From the NCBI RefSeq assembly GCF_000337195.1, contig NZ_AOID01000045.1, positions 62,001 to 126,000 of the forward strand: DNA of 64,000 nucleotides, read 5' to 3'. The position numbers and the translations under genes were made by a program. This DNA comes from Natrinema versiforme JCM 10478. GTDB taxonomy: Archaea; Halobacteriota; Halobacteria; Halobacteriales; Natrialbaceae. Below the pieces are notes generated by a model. The model searched no databases. It was not told the origin of the DNA and saw only the letters and a program-made list of their open reading frames with translations. The number at the start of each line of letters is the position of its first letter. Within the stretch, counting starts at the first letter, position 1. This document shows positions 19,542-28,544 of this stretch, in pieces.

Positions 19542-20186
19542 TTACTCCTCGAGAAGCGTCGTTTCGACCAGTTGGCCGGTCCCGCGACGGATGCGCCCGC
19601 CGACGGCCGTCGGTGAGATGCCGAGGCGTTCGGCGAGTTCCTCCAGCGACGTGTCGCGGGGCTCCTCGAAGTAGCCCTCCTCGTGGGCGGTCACCAGCGC
19701 GGCGCGCTGTTCGTCGGTCACCTCGGGGGCCGTCGCACCGGTCCACTCGTCCTGTCGGAACATCCGTTGAAGATCGAAGGCGATGTCCGTGTCCTCACAG
19801 CACTCGCAGAGTTCGGCGAGGGCTTCCCGATCGGGGAGATGGAGGCGATTGGTCCAGCCCCGGTCGTTGCTCTCCGCTTTCAACAGCAACCCGCCGAGTT
19901 CGGTCGTCATCGGCGAGATCAACATGGTGTCCGCAGCGTGCTGGAGCCGATAGATGCGCGTCGAGCCGAGGTCGTCGACGAGCATCCAGTCCACGACCGT
20001 GTGGTCGCGCTCGAGGACATCCTCGAAGGTGTCGTCTGCGCCCTCGACAAGGTAGAAGAACAGTCCCGTCTCCGGGTCCGTCGTGGAGTGGGGTACGACC
20101 TCGATGGAGGCGTCCGGGCAATCGCGAATCGTCGGCGTCAACGCGAGATCCGGGTGGGCGATATCGAGGATTGCGATCAGACTCAC
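19542..20186 (-). CDS. HTH-10 (bacterioopsin-activator-type) transcriptional regulator
   Basis: 214-aa regulator. The N-terminal part (about residues 1-150) is a haloarchaeal input domain of Bat-like proteins. The C-terminal part, TDEQRAALVTAHEEGYFEEP then TSLEELAERLGISPTAVGGR, is the HTH_10 DNA-binding domain. Such proteins act as sensors or activators of single haloarchaeal operons. It lies upstream of, and on the same strand as, the BCCT carrier, separated by 388 bp, so it could control that gene, but no direct evidence shows this. The ATG at 20186 matches the usual start MSLIAILDI. Confidence 0.88.
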   Translation of the reverse strand: MSLIAILDIAHPDLALTPTIRDCPDASIEVVPHSTTDPETGLFFYLVEGADDTFEDVLERDHTVVDWMLVDDLGSTRIYRLQHAADTMLISPMTTELGGLLLKAESNDRGWTNRLHLPDREALAELCECCEDTDIAFDLQRMFRQDEWTGATAPEVTDEQRAALVTAHEEGYFEEPRDTSLEELAERLGISPTAVGGRIRRGTGQLVETTLLEE

Positions 20187-20445
20187 GGGTTGTCACATCG
20201 GCTCTTTGGAGCGCGGTTCGGTTCGCAGATCGACTCGTGAACGATGGTTCGTTTCCTGATTGTCAATTGATCGGACGTGTCCAGCCCCCATACTGATAGA
20301 TAGTACCACGCACGATCACTTAATCGTTACTTCGGGCGCAAAACGATGAGCGAAACCTGTTCCGGTTCACCAAGCGTCGACGGAAGGGCTGCCGAGCCGC
20401 CGGTGAAAGCCCAGTCGCTTTGCCGGTCGACGCGGTACACGGCGT

Positions 20446-20679
20446 ATGGCCGAACCCGCCCTCGATAGGGCCCTGCCGAACGTCGGTCCGGGACCGAATC
20501 GACTGACGCTTGCGGATCTGACGGCACCGGTCGAGCCGGCGGACCCGGCGGTGGCCGTCTCCGATGTGGGGGCCGCCGTCTCCGACGGGCTGGCGGTCAC
20601 CGCGGCCGACCGCGACCGGACGGTGCTCGACCGACTCGTGATCGACGCGTTGTTAGCCCGCGCCGACCGACGCACCTGA
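20446..20679 (+). CDS. Small hypothetical protein, upstream of an acetyltransferase
   Basis: 77 aa, beginning MAEPALDRALPNVG, Ala/Asp-rich and soluble. I recognise no domain. It ends 3 nt before the next ATG, so the two genes are probably one operon. Codon use (strong G/C at third positions, acidic product) is that of a real haloarchaeal gene. Confidence 0.55.
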   Translation: MAEPALDRALPNVGPGPNRLTLADLTAPVEPADPAVAVSDVGAAVSDGLAVTAADRDRTVLDRLVIDALLARADRRT

Positions 20680-20682
20680 CGA

Positions 20683-21102
20683 ATGTTCGTCCGCACAGCC
20701 ACCCCCGACGACGCACTCGAGGTCCGGCGCATCCTCGACGCGGCCATGCTCGAGCCCGGCGATGTCGAGGCCCGGATCGCGGCGGGAAACGTCTTCGTCG
20801 CCGGCGACGACCGCGGCGGAACGACCGACGCGAGCCGCGAACGGGTGCTGGGGACGGCCGTGCTCGAGTCCCGCGAGGGGCCGGGGGCACACGTCTCGGC
20901 GATCGGTGTTCGCCGCCGACACCGCGGGCGCGGCATCGGACGGGCGCTGATCGACCGCGCCCTCGAGCGAGAAGGACGGCTGACGGCGCGGTTCGACGAC
21001 GGCGTCCGCCCGTTCTACGAGCGGGTCGGCTTTTCGATCGAGCCGATCGACGAGCAGCGACACCGCGGCGTCAAGCGCAGTCTCGAGACCGAGTCCGACT
21101 AA
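20683..21102 (+). CDS. GNAT family N-acetyltransferase
   Basis: 139-aa acetyl-CoA-dependent N-acetyltransferase. The acetyl-CoA binding loop RRRHRGRGIGRALI (RxxGxG/A) follows the central strand AHVSAIGVR, and the C-terminal end FYERVGFSIEPI is the typical final strand of GNAT proteins. The acceptor substrate is unknown. It is translated directly after the small 77-aa gene. Confidence 0.85.
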   Translation: MFVRTATPDDALEVRRILDAAMLEPGDVEARIAAGNVFVAGDDRGGTTDASRERVLGTAVLESREGPGAHVSAIGVRRRHRGRGIGRALIDRALEREGRLTARFDDGVRPFYERVGFSIEPIDEQRHRGVKRSLETESD

Positions 21103-21158
21103 GACCCGTCGCCTGCCAGCGGTGCTTTCTCCCGACCGAACGTGGTAGACACCGCCGC

Positions 21159-21521
21159 ATGGCACTCAAAGGGTTACTCAGCGGCAATCCGTCGCGAAAC
21201 GCCACGCTCTACCTCGGGATCGGGGTCATTTCGCTGGCCAAGGCGATCGCGGTCCGTAACGACCGAAACCGATTCCGCCGAGAGCTCACCGACGCCGCCA
21301 TGTTCATCGGCGTCGGCCTCGCGTTGCGTCGGTACAGTCAGCTCAAGGCCGAGAAACGGCAGGAAATCGAATCGCAGGTCCCCGACTGGGCGATCGATCT
21401 CGCGACTTCCGAACAGGCCCAGCGGAGCGTCCGAAGCCTCGCGAAACAGCGGATGGGACGGCAGTCCGAACCGGAGCCGAGCCTGAAAGATCGGGCCCAG
21501 CGCGCGCTCTTGAGTCGCTAA
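21159..21521 (+). CDS. Conserved hypothetical protein with one or two membrane-like helices
   Basis: 120 aa. Residues about 15-30 (ATLYLGIGVISLAKAIAV) and 45-57 (DAAMFIGVGLALRR) are hydrophobic; the C-terminal half is charged and basic (KDRAQRALLSR). No known domain recognised. It follows the acetyltransferase by 56 nt on the same strand. Confidence 0.6.
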   Translation: MALKGLLSGNPSRNATLYLGIGVISLAKAIAVRNDRNRFRRELTDAAMFIGVGLALRRYSQLKAEKRQEIESQVPDWAIDLATSEQAQRSVRSLAKQRMGRQSEPEPSLKDRAQRALLSR

Positions 21522-21559
21522 TCACGGTTCGGCCGACGACTCGAGCGGTCCTTAGATTC

Positions 21560-22906
21560 TCACGCGGATATCGGCTCGAGATCGGCCGTGAAATGCCGTA
21601 GCTCTCGGTTGTCGGGTTCGGACGCGATCTCGAGTCCGGCGACCGTCTCGCGGTTCTCGAGGACGGTCGCGGCGGTTTCAGCGACGTGTTCGAAGTGTTC
21701 GGTGTGATAGGTCCGGCGCGGGACCGCGAGTCGGACCAGTTCGGGTCGATCCGTCTCGGGGAACGCGAAACTCCCGAGTTCGACCCCGCGGACGCCGCCT
21801 TCTCGATACAGTTCACAGACCAGCGCCTGTCCCGGGAACTCGTCGGCCGGGAGATGCGGGAGCGCGGCGCTCGCGTCGAGATAGACGGCGTGGCCGCCGG
21901 GCGGCGTGTAAATCGGTACGCCGGCATCCTCGAGCAGTGCGGCAAACTCCCGGACGCCGTCGAGGCGGTCGGCCACGTACGCCTCCTCGACGGCCTCGCG
22001 GAGGCCGACGGCCAGCGCGGCGACGTCCCGCCCGGACATCCCGCCGTAGGTCGGAAACCCCTCGTAGAGGATCGCTCGCTGCTTGCACCGCTCGAACAGC
22101 GCCTCGTCGTCGGTCGCGACGAAGCCGCCCGCGTTGGCCAGTCCGTCTTTCTTGCCGCTCATGACGATGGCGTCGGCGGAGGAGAGCTGTTCGCGGACGA
22201 TTTCGTCGATATCGGCCCCGGCGAACTCCGCTTCGCGCCGCCGGACGAAGCCGGCGTTCTCAGCGAACCGGCAGGCGTCGATGACGAACGTTGCGTCGAT
22301 TTCGTCGGCAAAGTCCCGAACACGACGGGTGTTTTCGACGCTGACCGGCTGACCTGCCGTCGAGTTGTTCGTGATCGTCAGAATCACCAGCGGCACGCGC
22401 TCAGCGCCCACCTCGTCGACGACCGAGCGGGCGCGCTCGAGCGAGAAGTTCCCCTTGAACGGATCGTCCGACTCGAGGTCGTGAGCCCCCTCGGCGGGGC
22501 AGTCGATCGGGTCGGCACCCTGATTCGCGACGTGGGCGCGAGTCGTATCGAAGTGGGTGTTGTTGAGCGCGACGTCGCCCTCGGAGAGCAGCGTTCCGTA
22601 GAGGATGTTCTCCGCGCCCCGGCCCTGATGGGTCGGGACGACGCGCGAGAACCCCATCACGTCCCGGACTGCCGACTCGAGGTCGTCGAAGCTCTTCGAG
22701 CCGGCATAGGACTCGTCACCGCCCATTATCGCCGCCCACTGGGCGTCGCTCATCGCACCGGTACCGCTGTCGGTCAGGAGATCGACGAAGACGTCCTCGG
22801 CGTCGAGATCGAAGACGTTGTATCCGGCCTCGGCGAGCGCCCGTTCGCGCCGGTCTCGAGCGGGGAGGTGGATCCGTTCGGCTACTTTCGTCTTGTATGC
22901 GACCAT
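21560..22906 (-). CDS. tnaA: Tryptophanase / tyrosine phenol-lyase family beta-eliminating lyase
   Basis: 448-aa PLP enzyme of the beta-eliminating lyase family, which splits tryptophan (to indole, pyruvate and ammonia) or tyrosine (to phenol). The PLP lysine lies in VMSGKKDGLANAGG (K252/K253) and THQGRGAENILYGTLL is a family hallmark; FVIDACRFAENAGFV contains the Asp/Arg that contact the cofactor. It is transcribed alone, between convergent and divergent genes. The choice between tryptophanase and tyrosine phenol-lyase is not safe from the sequence, though haloarchaeal members are generally called tryptophanase. Confidence 0.87.
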   Translation of the reverse strand: MVAYKTKVAERIHLPARDRRERALAEAGYNVFDLDAEDVFVDLLTDSGTGAMSDAQWAAIMGGDESYAGSKSFDDLESAVRDVMGFSRVVPTHQGRGAENILYGTLLSEGDVALNNTHFDTTRAHVANQGADPIDCPAEGAHDLESDDPFKGNFSLERARSVVDEVGAERVPLVILTITNNSTAGQPVSVENTRRVRDFADEIDATFVIDACRFAENAGFVRRREAEFAGADIDEIVREQLSSADAIVMSGKKDGLANAGGFVATDDEALFERCKQRAILYEGFPTYGGMSGRDVAALAVGLREAVEEAYVADRLDGVREFAALLEDAGVPIYTPPGGHAVYLDASAALPHLPADEFPGQALVCELYREGGVRGVELGSFAFPETDRPELVRLAVPRRTYHTEHFEHVAETAATVLENRETVAGLEIASEPDNRELRHFTADLEPISA

Positions 22907-23092
22907 ACCAACCCAACGCCGTCGCGCGTGTTCAGTCTAATTGAGAGTTCGTGTGCATCGATGGGTCGAAGCGTCCGTTTCGAACCGGATCGGCGCATCG
23001 ACGGGCAACCGTCGCGGCGGCCCGTTGCGCGACCGACCGGCCCCAGCGTTTCCGCGCTCGAGCGACTCGAATACCAGCCGAGACGTCCGTGA

Positions 23093-23866
23093 TCAGGACC
23101 CGTCCGCGCCGGTGCGACCGAAGGCGTCGGTCCCGACTCGCGTCGTCGTCGGCTCGGGACCGACGAGTTCCAGTTCGTCCGTCGTCCCGTAGGACAGCGT
23201 GAGCGACCGGTCGGACGCGGAATCGTCGCTCCGGGCGGCGTCTCGAGTATCCGTCTCCGCGGCGCTTCGAGTGTCAGCCACCGGGCCGCTGTCGCCCTCG
23301 TCCACAGCAGTCGAGGCATCGGAATCGGTCGGAGTCGGTGCTTCGGTCTCGAGTCGCAATTGGGACTCGAGCGGCGCTTCGGTCTCGTCGGCAGCGGCCG
23401 TCTCGTCGGACCCGACCACGCGCTCAGCAACCGCGTTGAGTTCGGCGGCCGTCGACTCGACGAGGCCCTCGTCCTCGCGGGCAGCGACTGTCGGCTCGGC
23501 GACGACGGCCGCCTCGAACTCCTCGAATCCGGACGGGGCGTCCCCGTCGGTCGAATCGACCGGCGCGTCGGTCACGCCGTCGTCGGGGCCCCGGTCTGCG
23601 GGATCAGTCGCTCGAGAGTCAGTGGCGTGGTCTGCGAGGTCGGCGAACAGTTCGGCCGCGGTGGTGTCGTCCACATCGTCGTCGGACTGCGTCCGACTGC
23701 TCGAGGCGCGTAGCGCCTCGCTGATTTCGTCGTCGGTGGTAGGGTCGTGTGCGCCGCCGTCTGTGGCGAGTTCGTCGAGCGAGTCGACGCCGAATTCGGC
23801 CAGGACCGCGTCGGGATCGGGATCGATCTCTTCGAACACGTCCGTGCCCGGCTGCTCTGTGCTCAT
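23093..23866 (-). CDS. Highly acidic hypothetical haloarchaeal protein
   Basis: 257 aa, dominated by Asp, Glu, Thr, Ala and Ser, low complexity through the middle. It begins MSTEQPGTDVFEEIDPDPDA and ends with a more ordered stretch, LTLSYGTTDELELVGPEPTT. No catalytic motif or membrane helix. The ATG at 23866 fits better than an in-frame GTG-type start 15 nt earlier. Function unknown; disordered acidic proteins are common in halophiles. Confidence 0.6.
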   Translation of the reverse strand: MSTEQPGTDVFEEIDPDPDAVLAEFGVDSLDELATDGGAHDPTTDDEISEALRASSSRTQSDDDVDDTTAAELFADLADHATDSRATDPADRGPDDGVTDAPVDSTDGDAPSGFEEFEAAVVAEPTVAAREDEGLVESTAAELNAVAERVVGSDETAAADETEAPLESQLRLETEAPTPTDSDASTAVDEGDSGPVADTRSAAETDTRDAARSDDSASDRSLTLSYGTTDELELVGPEPTTTRVGTDAFGRTGADGS

Positions 23867-24018
23867 AGCGACGACTCCCATCTCGTCCCCCTTCGTTACG
23901 ACCCCCGTTATCGAGATTTCGAGCGGCTAGTCAACGGCTAAAACAGTGTCTCGATCGCGAGAACGTTGCACGAAATCGGCCGACGGAATCGGTTCGGTCC
24001 CGACTCGAGGCGCGTGCC

Positions 24019-25197
24019 CTAGAACAGGTCCTGAGTCAGTTCGAGGGTCTCCTCACGGTCGTCCCAGTTGACGAAGAGGGCGACGCTGGTCGCGCTCGTG
24101 ATGATGTCCTGCAGGTGGATGCGGGCCTCGGCGAGGGGGTTGACGATCTCGCTGATGATTCCCGGCTGGTTGGGGAGTTCGCCGCCGGTGACGCGGATGA
24201 CGGCGATCGGCGAGTCGACGGTGACCGAGGAGAGTTCGTCGCGGGCGATGACCTCGCGATGGAGGATGTTCTCGGCGCGTTCGGCTTCTTCCTCGTCGAT
24301 GTAGAACGTGATGGTGTCCATCCCGCTGGCGACGGCGTCGACGTTGACGTCGCTCTCGTGGAGCGCCTCCGAGAGGTGATGGAAGATGCCGGGCTCGTTT
24401 CGGATCGCCCGACCGGCGACAGTCAGGCAGGCGAGCGGCCGCTCGCGCAGGTCGACGAGGTTCTTGAACTCGCCCTCGATGCTCGTCCCGCCCGAGAGCA
24501 GGTCGCCGTGCTGGTAGTGGACGACGCGGACGTCCAAGTTGCCCTCCTTGTAGGAAAGCGCGGAGGGCGCGACGACCTCGGCCCCGCGGAACGAGAGGTT
24601 CCGGAGCTCGTCGACCGAGATCTCGCCGACGTTTCGCGCCCCCTCGACGACGTGTGGGTCGCCGGTCATGACGCCCTCGACGTCGGTCACGATGACGACC
24701 TCGTCGGCGTCCATGTACTTGCCCATCATGACCGCCGTGGTGTCACTGCCACCGCGGCCGAGCGTCGTGATCGAGCCGTCCGGCCCCTCCGCGAGGAAGC
24801 CGGTGATGACTGGGACCGTCCCGTCGAGATCCGCCGCGACGTCAGCGGCGCGTTTCTTGGTCTCCTCAACGTTGACCTCGCCGTACTCGTCGGTGACCAC
24901 GGGCCACCGATCGCTGCCGGGCTCGAGGAAGATCGCGTCGATGCCGCGGGCCGACAGCGCGGCCTTGAGCATGCGAACGGAGGTCCGCTCGCCCATGCTG
25001 ACGATCTGGGCGCGGTCGGCCTCGTCGGTCTCGAAGGAGATCTCGTCGAGCAGTTCGTCGGTGGTCGATCCCATCGCGCTGGCGACGACCGCGATCTCGT
25101 GGCCGTCCTCAACGGCCGCGGCGATCGAATCCGCGGCGCGGTTGATCCGATCCCCGCTGCCGAGACTGGTCCCGCCGAACTTGGCTACGACGCGCAT
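24019..25197 (-). CDS. lysC: Aspartate kinase
   Basis: 392-aa aspartokinase, the first enzyme for lysine, threonine and methionine synthesis. The N-terminal kinase domain has VVAKFGGTSLGSG (ATP site) and VITGFLAEGPDGSITTLGRG; two C-terminal ACT domains follow (about residues 265-392), the allosteric part that senses end products. Length is normal for a monofunctional aspartokinase. The ATG at 25197 is the natural start of the KFGGTS strand. A perfect 13-bp palindrome lies 34-46 nt upstream (25231-25243). Confidence 0.95.
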   Translation of the reverse strand: MRVVAKFGGTSLGSGDRINRAADSIAAAVEDGHEIAVVASAMGSTTDELLDEISFETDEADRAQIVSMGERTSVRMLKAALSARGIDAIFLEPGSDRWPVVTDEYGEVNVEETKKRAADVAADLDGTVPVITGFLAEGPDGSITTLGRGGSDTTAVMMGKYMDADEVVIVTDVEGVMTGDPHVVEGARNVGEISVDELRNLSFRGAEVVAPSALSYKEGNLDVRVVHYQHGDLLSGGTSIEGEFKNLVDLRERPLACLTVAGRAIRNEPGIFHHLSEALHESDVNVDAVASGMDTITFYIDEEEAERAENILHREVIARDELSSVTVDSPIAVIRVTGGELPNQPGIISEIVNPLAEARIHLQDIITSATSVALFVNWDDREETLELTQDLF

Positions 25198-25230
25198 GCC
25201 GACACCTCACTGGCCGCGTGCGTTACGGTG

Positions 25231-25243
25231 GTATGACTCATAC
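25231..25243. promoter_or_regulatory. Palindrome in the lysC promoter region
   Basis: GTATGACTCATAC, perfect arms GTATGA/TCATAC around one central base, centred 40 nt upstream of the lysC ATG. Position suits an operator or a promoter-overlapping site; the cognate regulator is unknown. Confidence 0.35.
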
Positions 25244-25413
25244 TCGGTCCGTTACCAGAGCGTGCAGATAACTGTGTCCCATCGGTCGCATTTTTATCCA
25301 CCTCGAGCGAGCGCGAGTCCGCCCGACCGGGCCGGCGATCGGTCCCGGTCGAATCGCCGCCGACGGCAATCCGCGACGGGATTTATGTTCGTGCGCCGCA
25401 TTACCATACGTCG

Positions 25414-25851
25414 ATGAACGTACGGGACGCACTCGAGGCCGATGCCGACGCGCTCGCGTCGATCGCCGACTCCCCGACGGACGTGATGCGGAATCTCGTC
25501 CACGACCGGACGGTGCGCGTCGCGGAGGACGGGAGCCACGATCCGAACGCGGACGTCTCGGGATCGCAGTACGACGGCTCCGATCCGGAGGACCTGCTCG
25601 GCTTCATCAGCTTCGACGCGCGCGAGGACACCGTCCACGTCACCCAACTCGACGGCACGAGCGAGGCCTGCAAACGGCTGCTGGCCGAACCCGTCCGATT
25701 CGCCGAACGTGAGTCGATGGCCGTCGAAGTGTTGGCGTCACAGGACGCCGACCCCATCGAGACCGCCGCCGAAGACCTCGGCTTCGACCGACGCGGCCGA
25801 GGCCCGCGATTCAACGGCTCGCCGACGACGCGGTTCCGCCTCGAGCCCTGA
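25414..25851 (+). CDS. GNAT-like haloarchaeal protein of unknown function
   Basis: 145 aa, starting MNVRDALEADADALASIADSP, like the first helix of GNAT acetyltransferases, with a central LLGFISFDA and a terminal PTTRFRLEP. The R/Q-x-x-G-x-A CoA loop is not evident, so it may not be an active acetyltransferase. A TTTATG promoter element (25382-25387) lies 29 nt before the ATG, indicating a leaderless mRNA. Confidence 0.65.
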   Translation: MNVRDALEADADALASIADSPTDVMRNLVHDRTVRVAEDGSHDPNADVSGSQYDGSDPEDLLGFISFDAREDTVHVTQLDGTSEACKRLLAEPVRFAERESMAVEVLASQDADPIETAAEDLGFDRRGRGPRFNGSPTTRFRLEP

Positions 25852-25903
25852 CGCCATGGCTGCGATCGTACCGGCGGATAGAACGGAATCGACAGCGGAG
25901 CGC

Positions 25904-26797
25904 TTACTGCACATCTGAGCTCGAGGCGCTGTTCAGGGAGGAGACGGCGACGGCACCGAGGACGAGATCCAGCGCGGCCAAGACGGCGAGGGCCGGCACC
26001 AGCGTGTTCCAGAGCCCGCCGAAGCTCGACACCTCGATGACGGTCATCACGTCCTGTCCGAACATCAGCGCGCGGGCGGCGTCGACGCCGTAGGTGATCG
26101 GGTTGAGCGCGGCGACGGTCTGGACCCAGCCCGGGAGGATCTCGAGGGGGAGAAAGGCACTGGAGAGGAACAGCAGGGGGAACTGCAGCAGGTTCACCGC
26201 GATGATGGTCGACTCCTGATCGCGCGTGAGCAGCGCCACCACGTTCGAGAGCGCGGTGAACCAGACCGAGAACACGATCGCGACGGCGACGATGCCGAGC
26301 GCGCCGGGAACGCCCGTGGCGATGTACTCGTCGAGCGACGCGCCCGTGTCGAGAGCGAGGAGGACGTAGCCGAGGACGAGGATAATCGTGACTTGGACGA
26401 CGATGCGGAGGACCTCCGAGAGGGACTTCCCGAGGAACACCGCCCCGCGGTGCATCGGCGAGACGAGCACCTTTTCGAACATGCCGTTTTCGATGTCCTC
26501 GACGAGGCCGATCCCGGAGGTCGTCGCGGCGATGAGCGCCGTCTGGATCACGATCGCGGGGACGAGATAGGTCACGTAGCTCGCCTCCGTGCCGAGGCTC
26601 TGACTGACCGCGCCCGCGGTGATCTGTCCGAACACTTCCGTAAAGAGCACGAGGAAGATGATCGGATTCAGCAGCGAGACGGTCATCACGAACGGGTTGC
26701 GGGTGGTCTTCAGCACCCAGCGCTTCAGGTTGATCCACGTATCGCCGACGAAGCCGTTCCCGCTGGTCTTCCGGCCGGTCTCCGCCTCGGCGCTCAT
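25904..26797 (-). CDS. ABC-2 type transporter permease (DrrB-like)
   Basis: 297-aa membrane protein with about six helices, of the ABC-2/DrrB exporter class. FVMTVSLLNPIIFLVLFTEVF and the C-terminal EILPGWVQTVAALNPITYGV are family regions. It overlaps the upstream ATPase gene by 4 nt (ATGA type), so the two form one transporter that probably extrudes a hydrophobic compound such as a drug, lipid or pigment. A divergent TetR gene is the likely regulator. Confidence 0.9.
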   Translation of the reverse strand: MSAEAETGRKTSGNGFVGDTWINLKRWVLKTTRNPFVMTVSLLNPIIFLVLFTEVFGQITAGAVSQSLGTEASYVTYLVPAIVIQTALIAATTSGIGLVEDIENGMFEKVLVSPMHRGAVFLGKSLSEVLRIVVQVTIILVLGYVLLALDTGASLDEYIATGVPGALGIVAVAIVFSVWFTALSNVVALLTRDQESTIIAVNLLQFPLLFLSSAFLPLEILPGWVQTVAALNPITYGVDAARALMFGQDVMTVIEVSSFGGLWNTLVPALAVLAALDLVLGAVAVSSLNSASSSDVQ

Positions 26798-27795
26798 CGG
26801 TCCACCTCCGCGGCCGCGGTTCGATCCTCGGCGGCCGCCTCCTCATCGTCGAGACCGTCGCCCGTGATCGCGAGGAAGACGTCGTCGAGCGTCGGATCGC
26901 GGACGTTGAAGCCGGTGACGGGGATCTCCGCCTCTTTCAGCGCGACGAGCAGGTCCGTGCCGCGCCGTCTGGCCGCCGTCGACCGGACGCTGAGCCCCTC
27001 GTCGGTGACCTCGATTGGCGCATCGTCGAAGACGTCCGCGTCGACCGCGGCCCGGCGAGCGCGCTCGAGGGTCGCATCGTCGGGGTCTGCGATCTCGATC
27101 TCGAGGACGGCACCGCCGACGCGGGCCTTGAGCTCCGACGGCGAGCCCGAGGCGACTATCGACCCGTCCCGGATGACGCCGATCCGGTCGCAGAGCTGAT
27201 CGGCCTCCTCCAAGTACTGCGTGGTCAGAAAGACCGTCGTCCCGCGGTCGTTGATGCGCTCGAAGTAGTCCCAGAGCCGGTTGCGGGCCTTCGGGTCGAG
27301 TCCGGTCGTCGGCTCGTCGAGGAAGACGATGGGCGGCTCGTGGACCAGCGCGGTCGCGACGTCGAGGCGTTTCTGCATCCCGCCGGAGAAGTCCTTCGCC
27401 TGTTTGTTCGCGACGTCGGCGAGATCGACGAGTTCGAGGAGGTCGTCGATCCGATCGCCGCGGTCGCCGGCCGAGACGCCGTAGGCCTCGCAGGCGAAGC
27501 GGATGTTCTCGCGGGCCGTGAGTTCGGGATCGATACTGGTCTCTTGGGCCATGTAACCGATCGATTCGCGGACCGAGCGCGGATCGGCCTCGACGTCGAA
27601 CCCGTTGACGGTGACGGTTCCCCCGGTCGGTTTCAACAGCGTCACGAGGACCTTGATGGTCGTCGTCTTCCCGGCCCCGTTCGCGCCAAGAAAGCCGAAG
27701 AACTCCCCCTCGGGAATCTCGAGCGTGAGGTCGCTGACGGCCTCTGTTCCGTCGGCATAGGTAAGTTCGACGTGTTGGGCATCGATCGCGTTCAC
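26794..27795 (-). CDS. ABC transporter ATP-binding protein (DrrA-like)
   Basis: 333-aa ATPase powering the adjacent permease. Walker A GANGAGKTTT, signature DFSGGMQKRLDVATAL, Walker B PIVFLDEPTTGLDPKARNRL. The DrrA-type C-terminal extension after residue about 220 is present. It starts with GTG at 27795. The TATA-like ATATAG (27821-27826) lies 28 nt upstream. The gene is divergent from tetR, with the shared 18-bp palindrome between the TATA element and the tetR ATG. Confidence 0.92.
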   Translation of the reverse strand: MNAIDAQHVELTYADGTEAVSDLTLEIPEGEFFGFLGANGAGKTTTIKVLVTLLKPTGGTVTVNGFDVEADPRSVRESIGYMAQETSIDPELTARENIRFACEAYGVSAGDRGDRIDDLLELVDLADVANKQAKDFSGGMQKRLDVATALVHEPPIVFLDEPTTGLDPKARNRLWDYFERINDRGTTVFLTTQYLEEADQLCDRIGVIRDGSIVASGSPSELKARVGGAVLEIEIADPDDATLERARRAAVDADVFDDAPIEVTDEGLSVRSTAARRRGTDLLVALKEAEIPVTGFNVRDPTLDDVFLAITGDGLDDEEAAAEDRTAAAEVDR

Positions 27796-27819
27796 GGGTA
27801 TTCAAACGGATCCATAACG

Positions 27820-27827
27820 CATATAGC
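27820..27827. promoter_or_regulatory. Shared TATA-like element of the divergent ABC and tetR genes
   Basis: CATATAGC reads as a TATA element on both strands. Its centre is about 28 nt from the ABC GTG (27795) and 28 nt from the tetR ATG (27851), so one element could serve both leaderless transcripts. Confidence 0.45.
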
Positions 27828-27830
27828 TTG

Positions 27831-27848
27831 TGAATGAATATTCATTCA
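27831..27848. promoter_or_regulatory. Perfect 18-bp palindromic operator, probably for the TetR protein
   Basis: TGAATGAATATTCATTCA is identical to its reverse complement. It lies between the shared TATA element and the tetR ATG, exactly where a TetR dimer could block its own transcript and the divergent exporter. Confidence 0.75.
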
Positions 27849-27850
27849 TA

Positions 27851-28471
27851 ATGGATGCACCCGATCCGTTCCAATCGGCACCGGACGAGACGCACACGGA
27901 GATCATGCACGCGACCTACGCCGCGCTGCGGAAACACGGGTACGCCGACCTGACGATACAGCGCATCGGCGCGGAGTTTCCCAAGAGCAAATCGCTGATC
28001 TACCAGCATTACGACGGGAAAGACGAGTTGCTCGTCGCCTTCCTTGAATTCTTACTCGAGCGACTCGAGGCCGACGTGCCGACCGACGGGTTCAGCGACG
28101 CCCGCGAGCACCTACAGGAACTCCTCGATCACTCCCTCCCGGAATCGCCCGAGTCGGACCACACCGAGTTCATGAGCACGGTCACGGAACTTCGGGCGCA
28201 GGCCGCCCACGACGACGCCTATCGGGAGCAGTTCACCAGAACGGACGACTTCTTCCGCGAGCACATCGCCGATATCGTCCGCCGGGGGATCGAGCAGGGC
28301 GTCTTCCGAGACGTCAATCCGGAGCAAACCGCGGCGTTCATCGCGACGACGATCTACGGCGCACAGAACCAGCGGGCCACGACGAACAGCGACGACCCGA
28401 TCCTCGCGGCTCGACGCGAACTCGAGGAGTACGTTCGCATTCGGCTGTCGGCGGCTGAGAGCGAAACGTAA
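27851..28471 (+). CDS. TetR/AcrR family transcriptional regulator
   Basis: 206-aa repressor. The N-terminal HTH is in YADLTIQRIGAEFPKSKSLI followed by YQHYDGKDELL, the standard TetR recognition segment; the C-terminal domain (about residues 75-200) would bind an inducer. A GTG at 27830 is in frame but would overlap the palindrome, so the ATG at 27851 is chosen. It is divergent from the DrrAB-type exporter; the inducer is probably a substrate of that pump, which is inference. Confidence 0.9.
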   Translation: MDAPDPFQSAPDETHTEIMHATYAALRKHGYADLTIQRIGAEFPKSKSLIYQHYDGKDELLVAFLEFLLERLEADVPTDGFSDAREHLQELLDHSLPESPESDHTEFMSTVTELRAQAAHDDAYREQFTRTDDFFREHIADIVRRGIEQGVFRDVNPEQTAAFIATTIYGAQNQRATTNSDDPILAARRELEEYVRIRLSAAESET

Positions 28472-28544
28472 GCGGGGCTTTCAACGTCGCTACGCTGCGG
28501 TACGTAACTAGACTCGAGCGAACCGACGAACGGACGACAACGGC

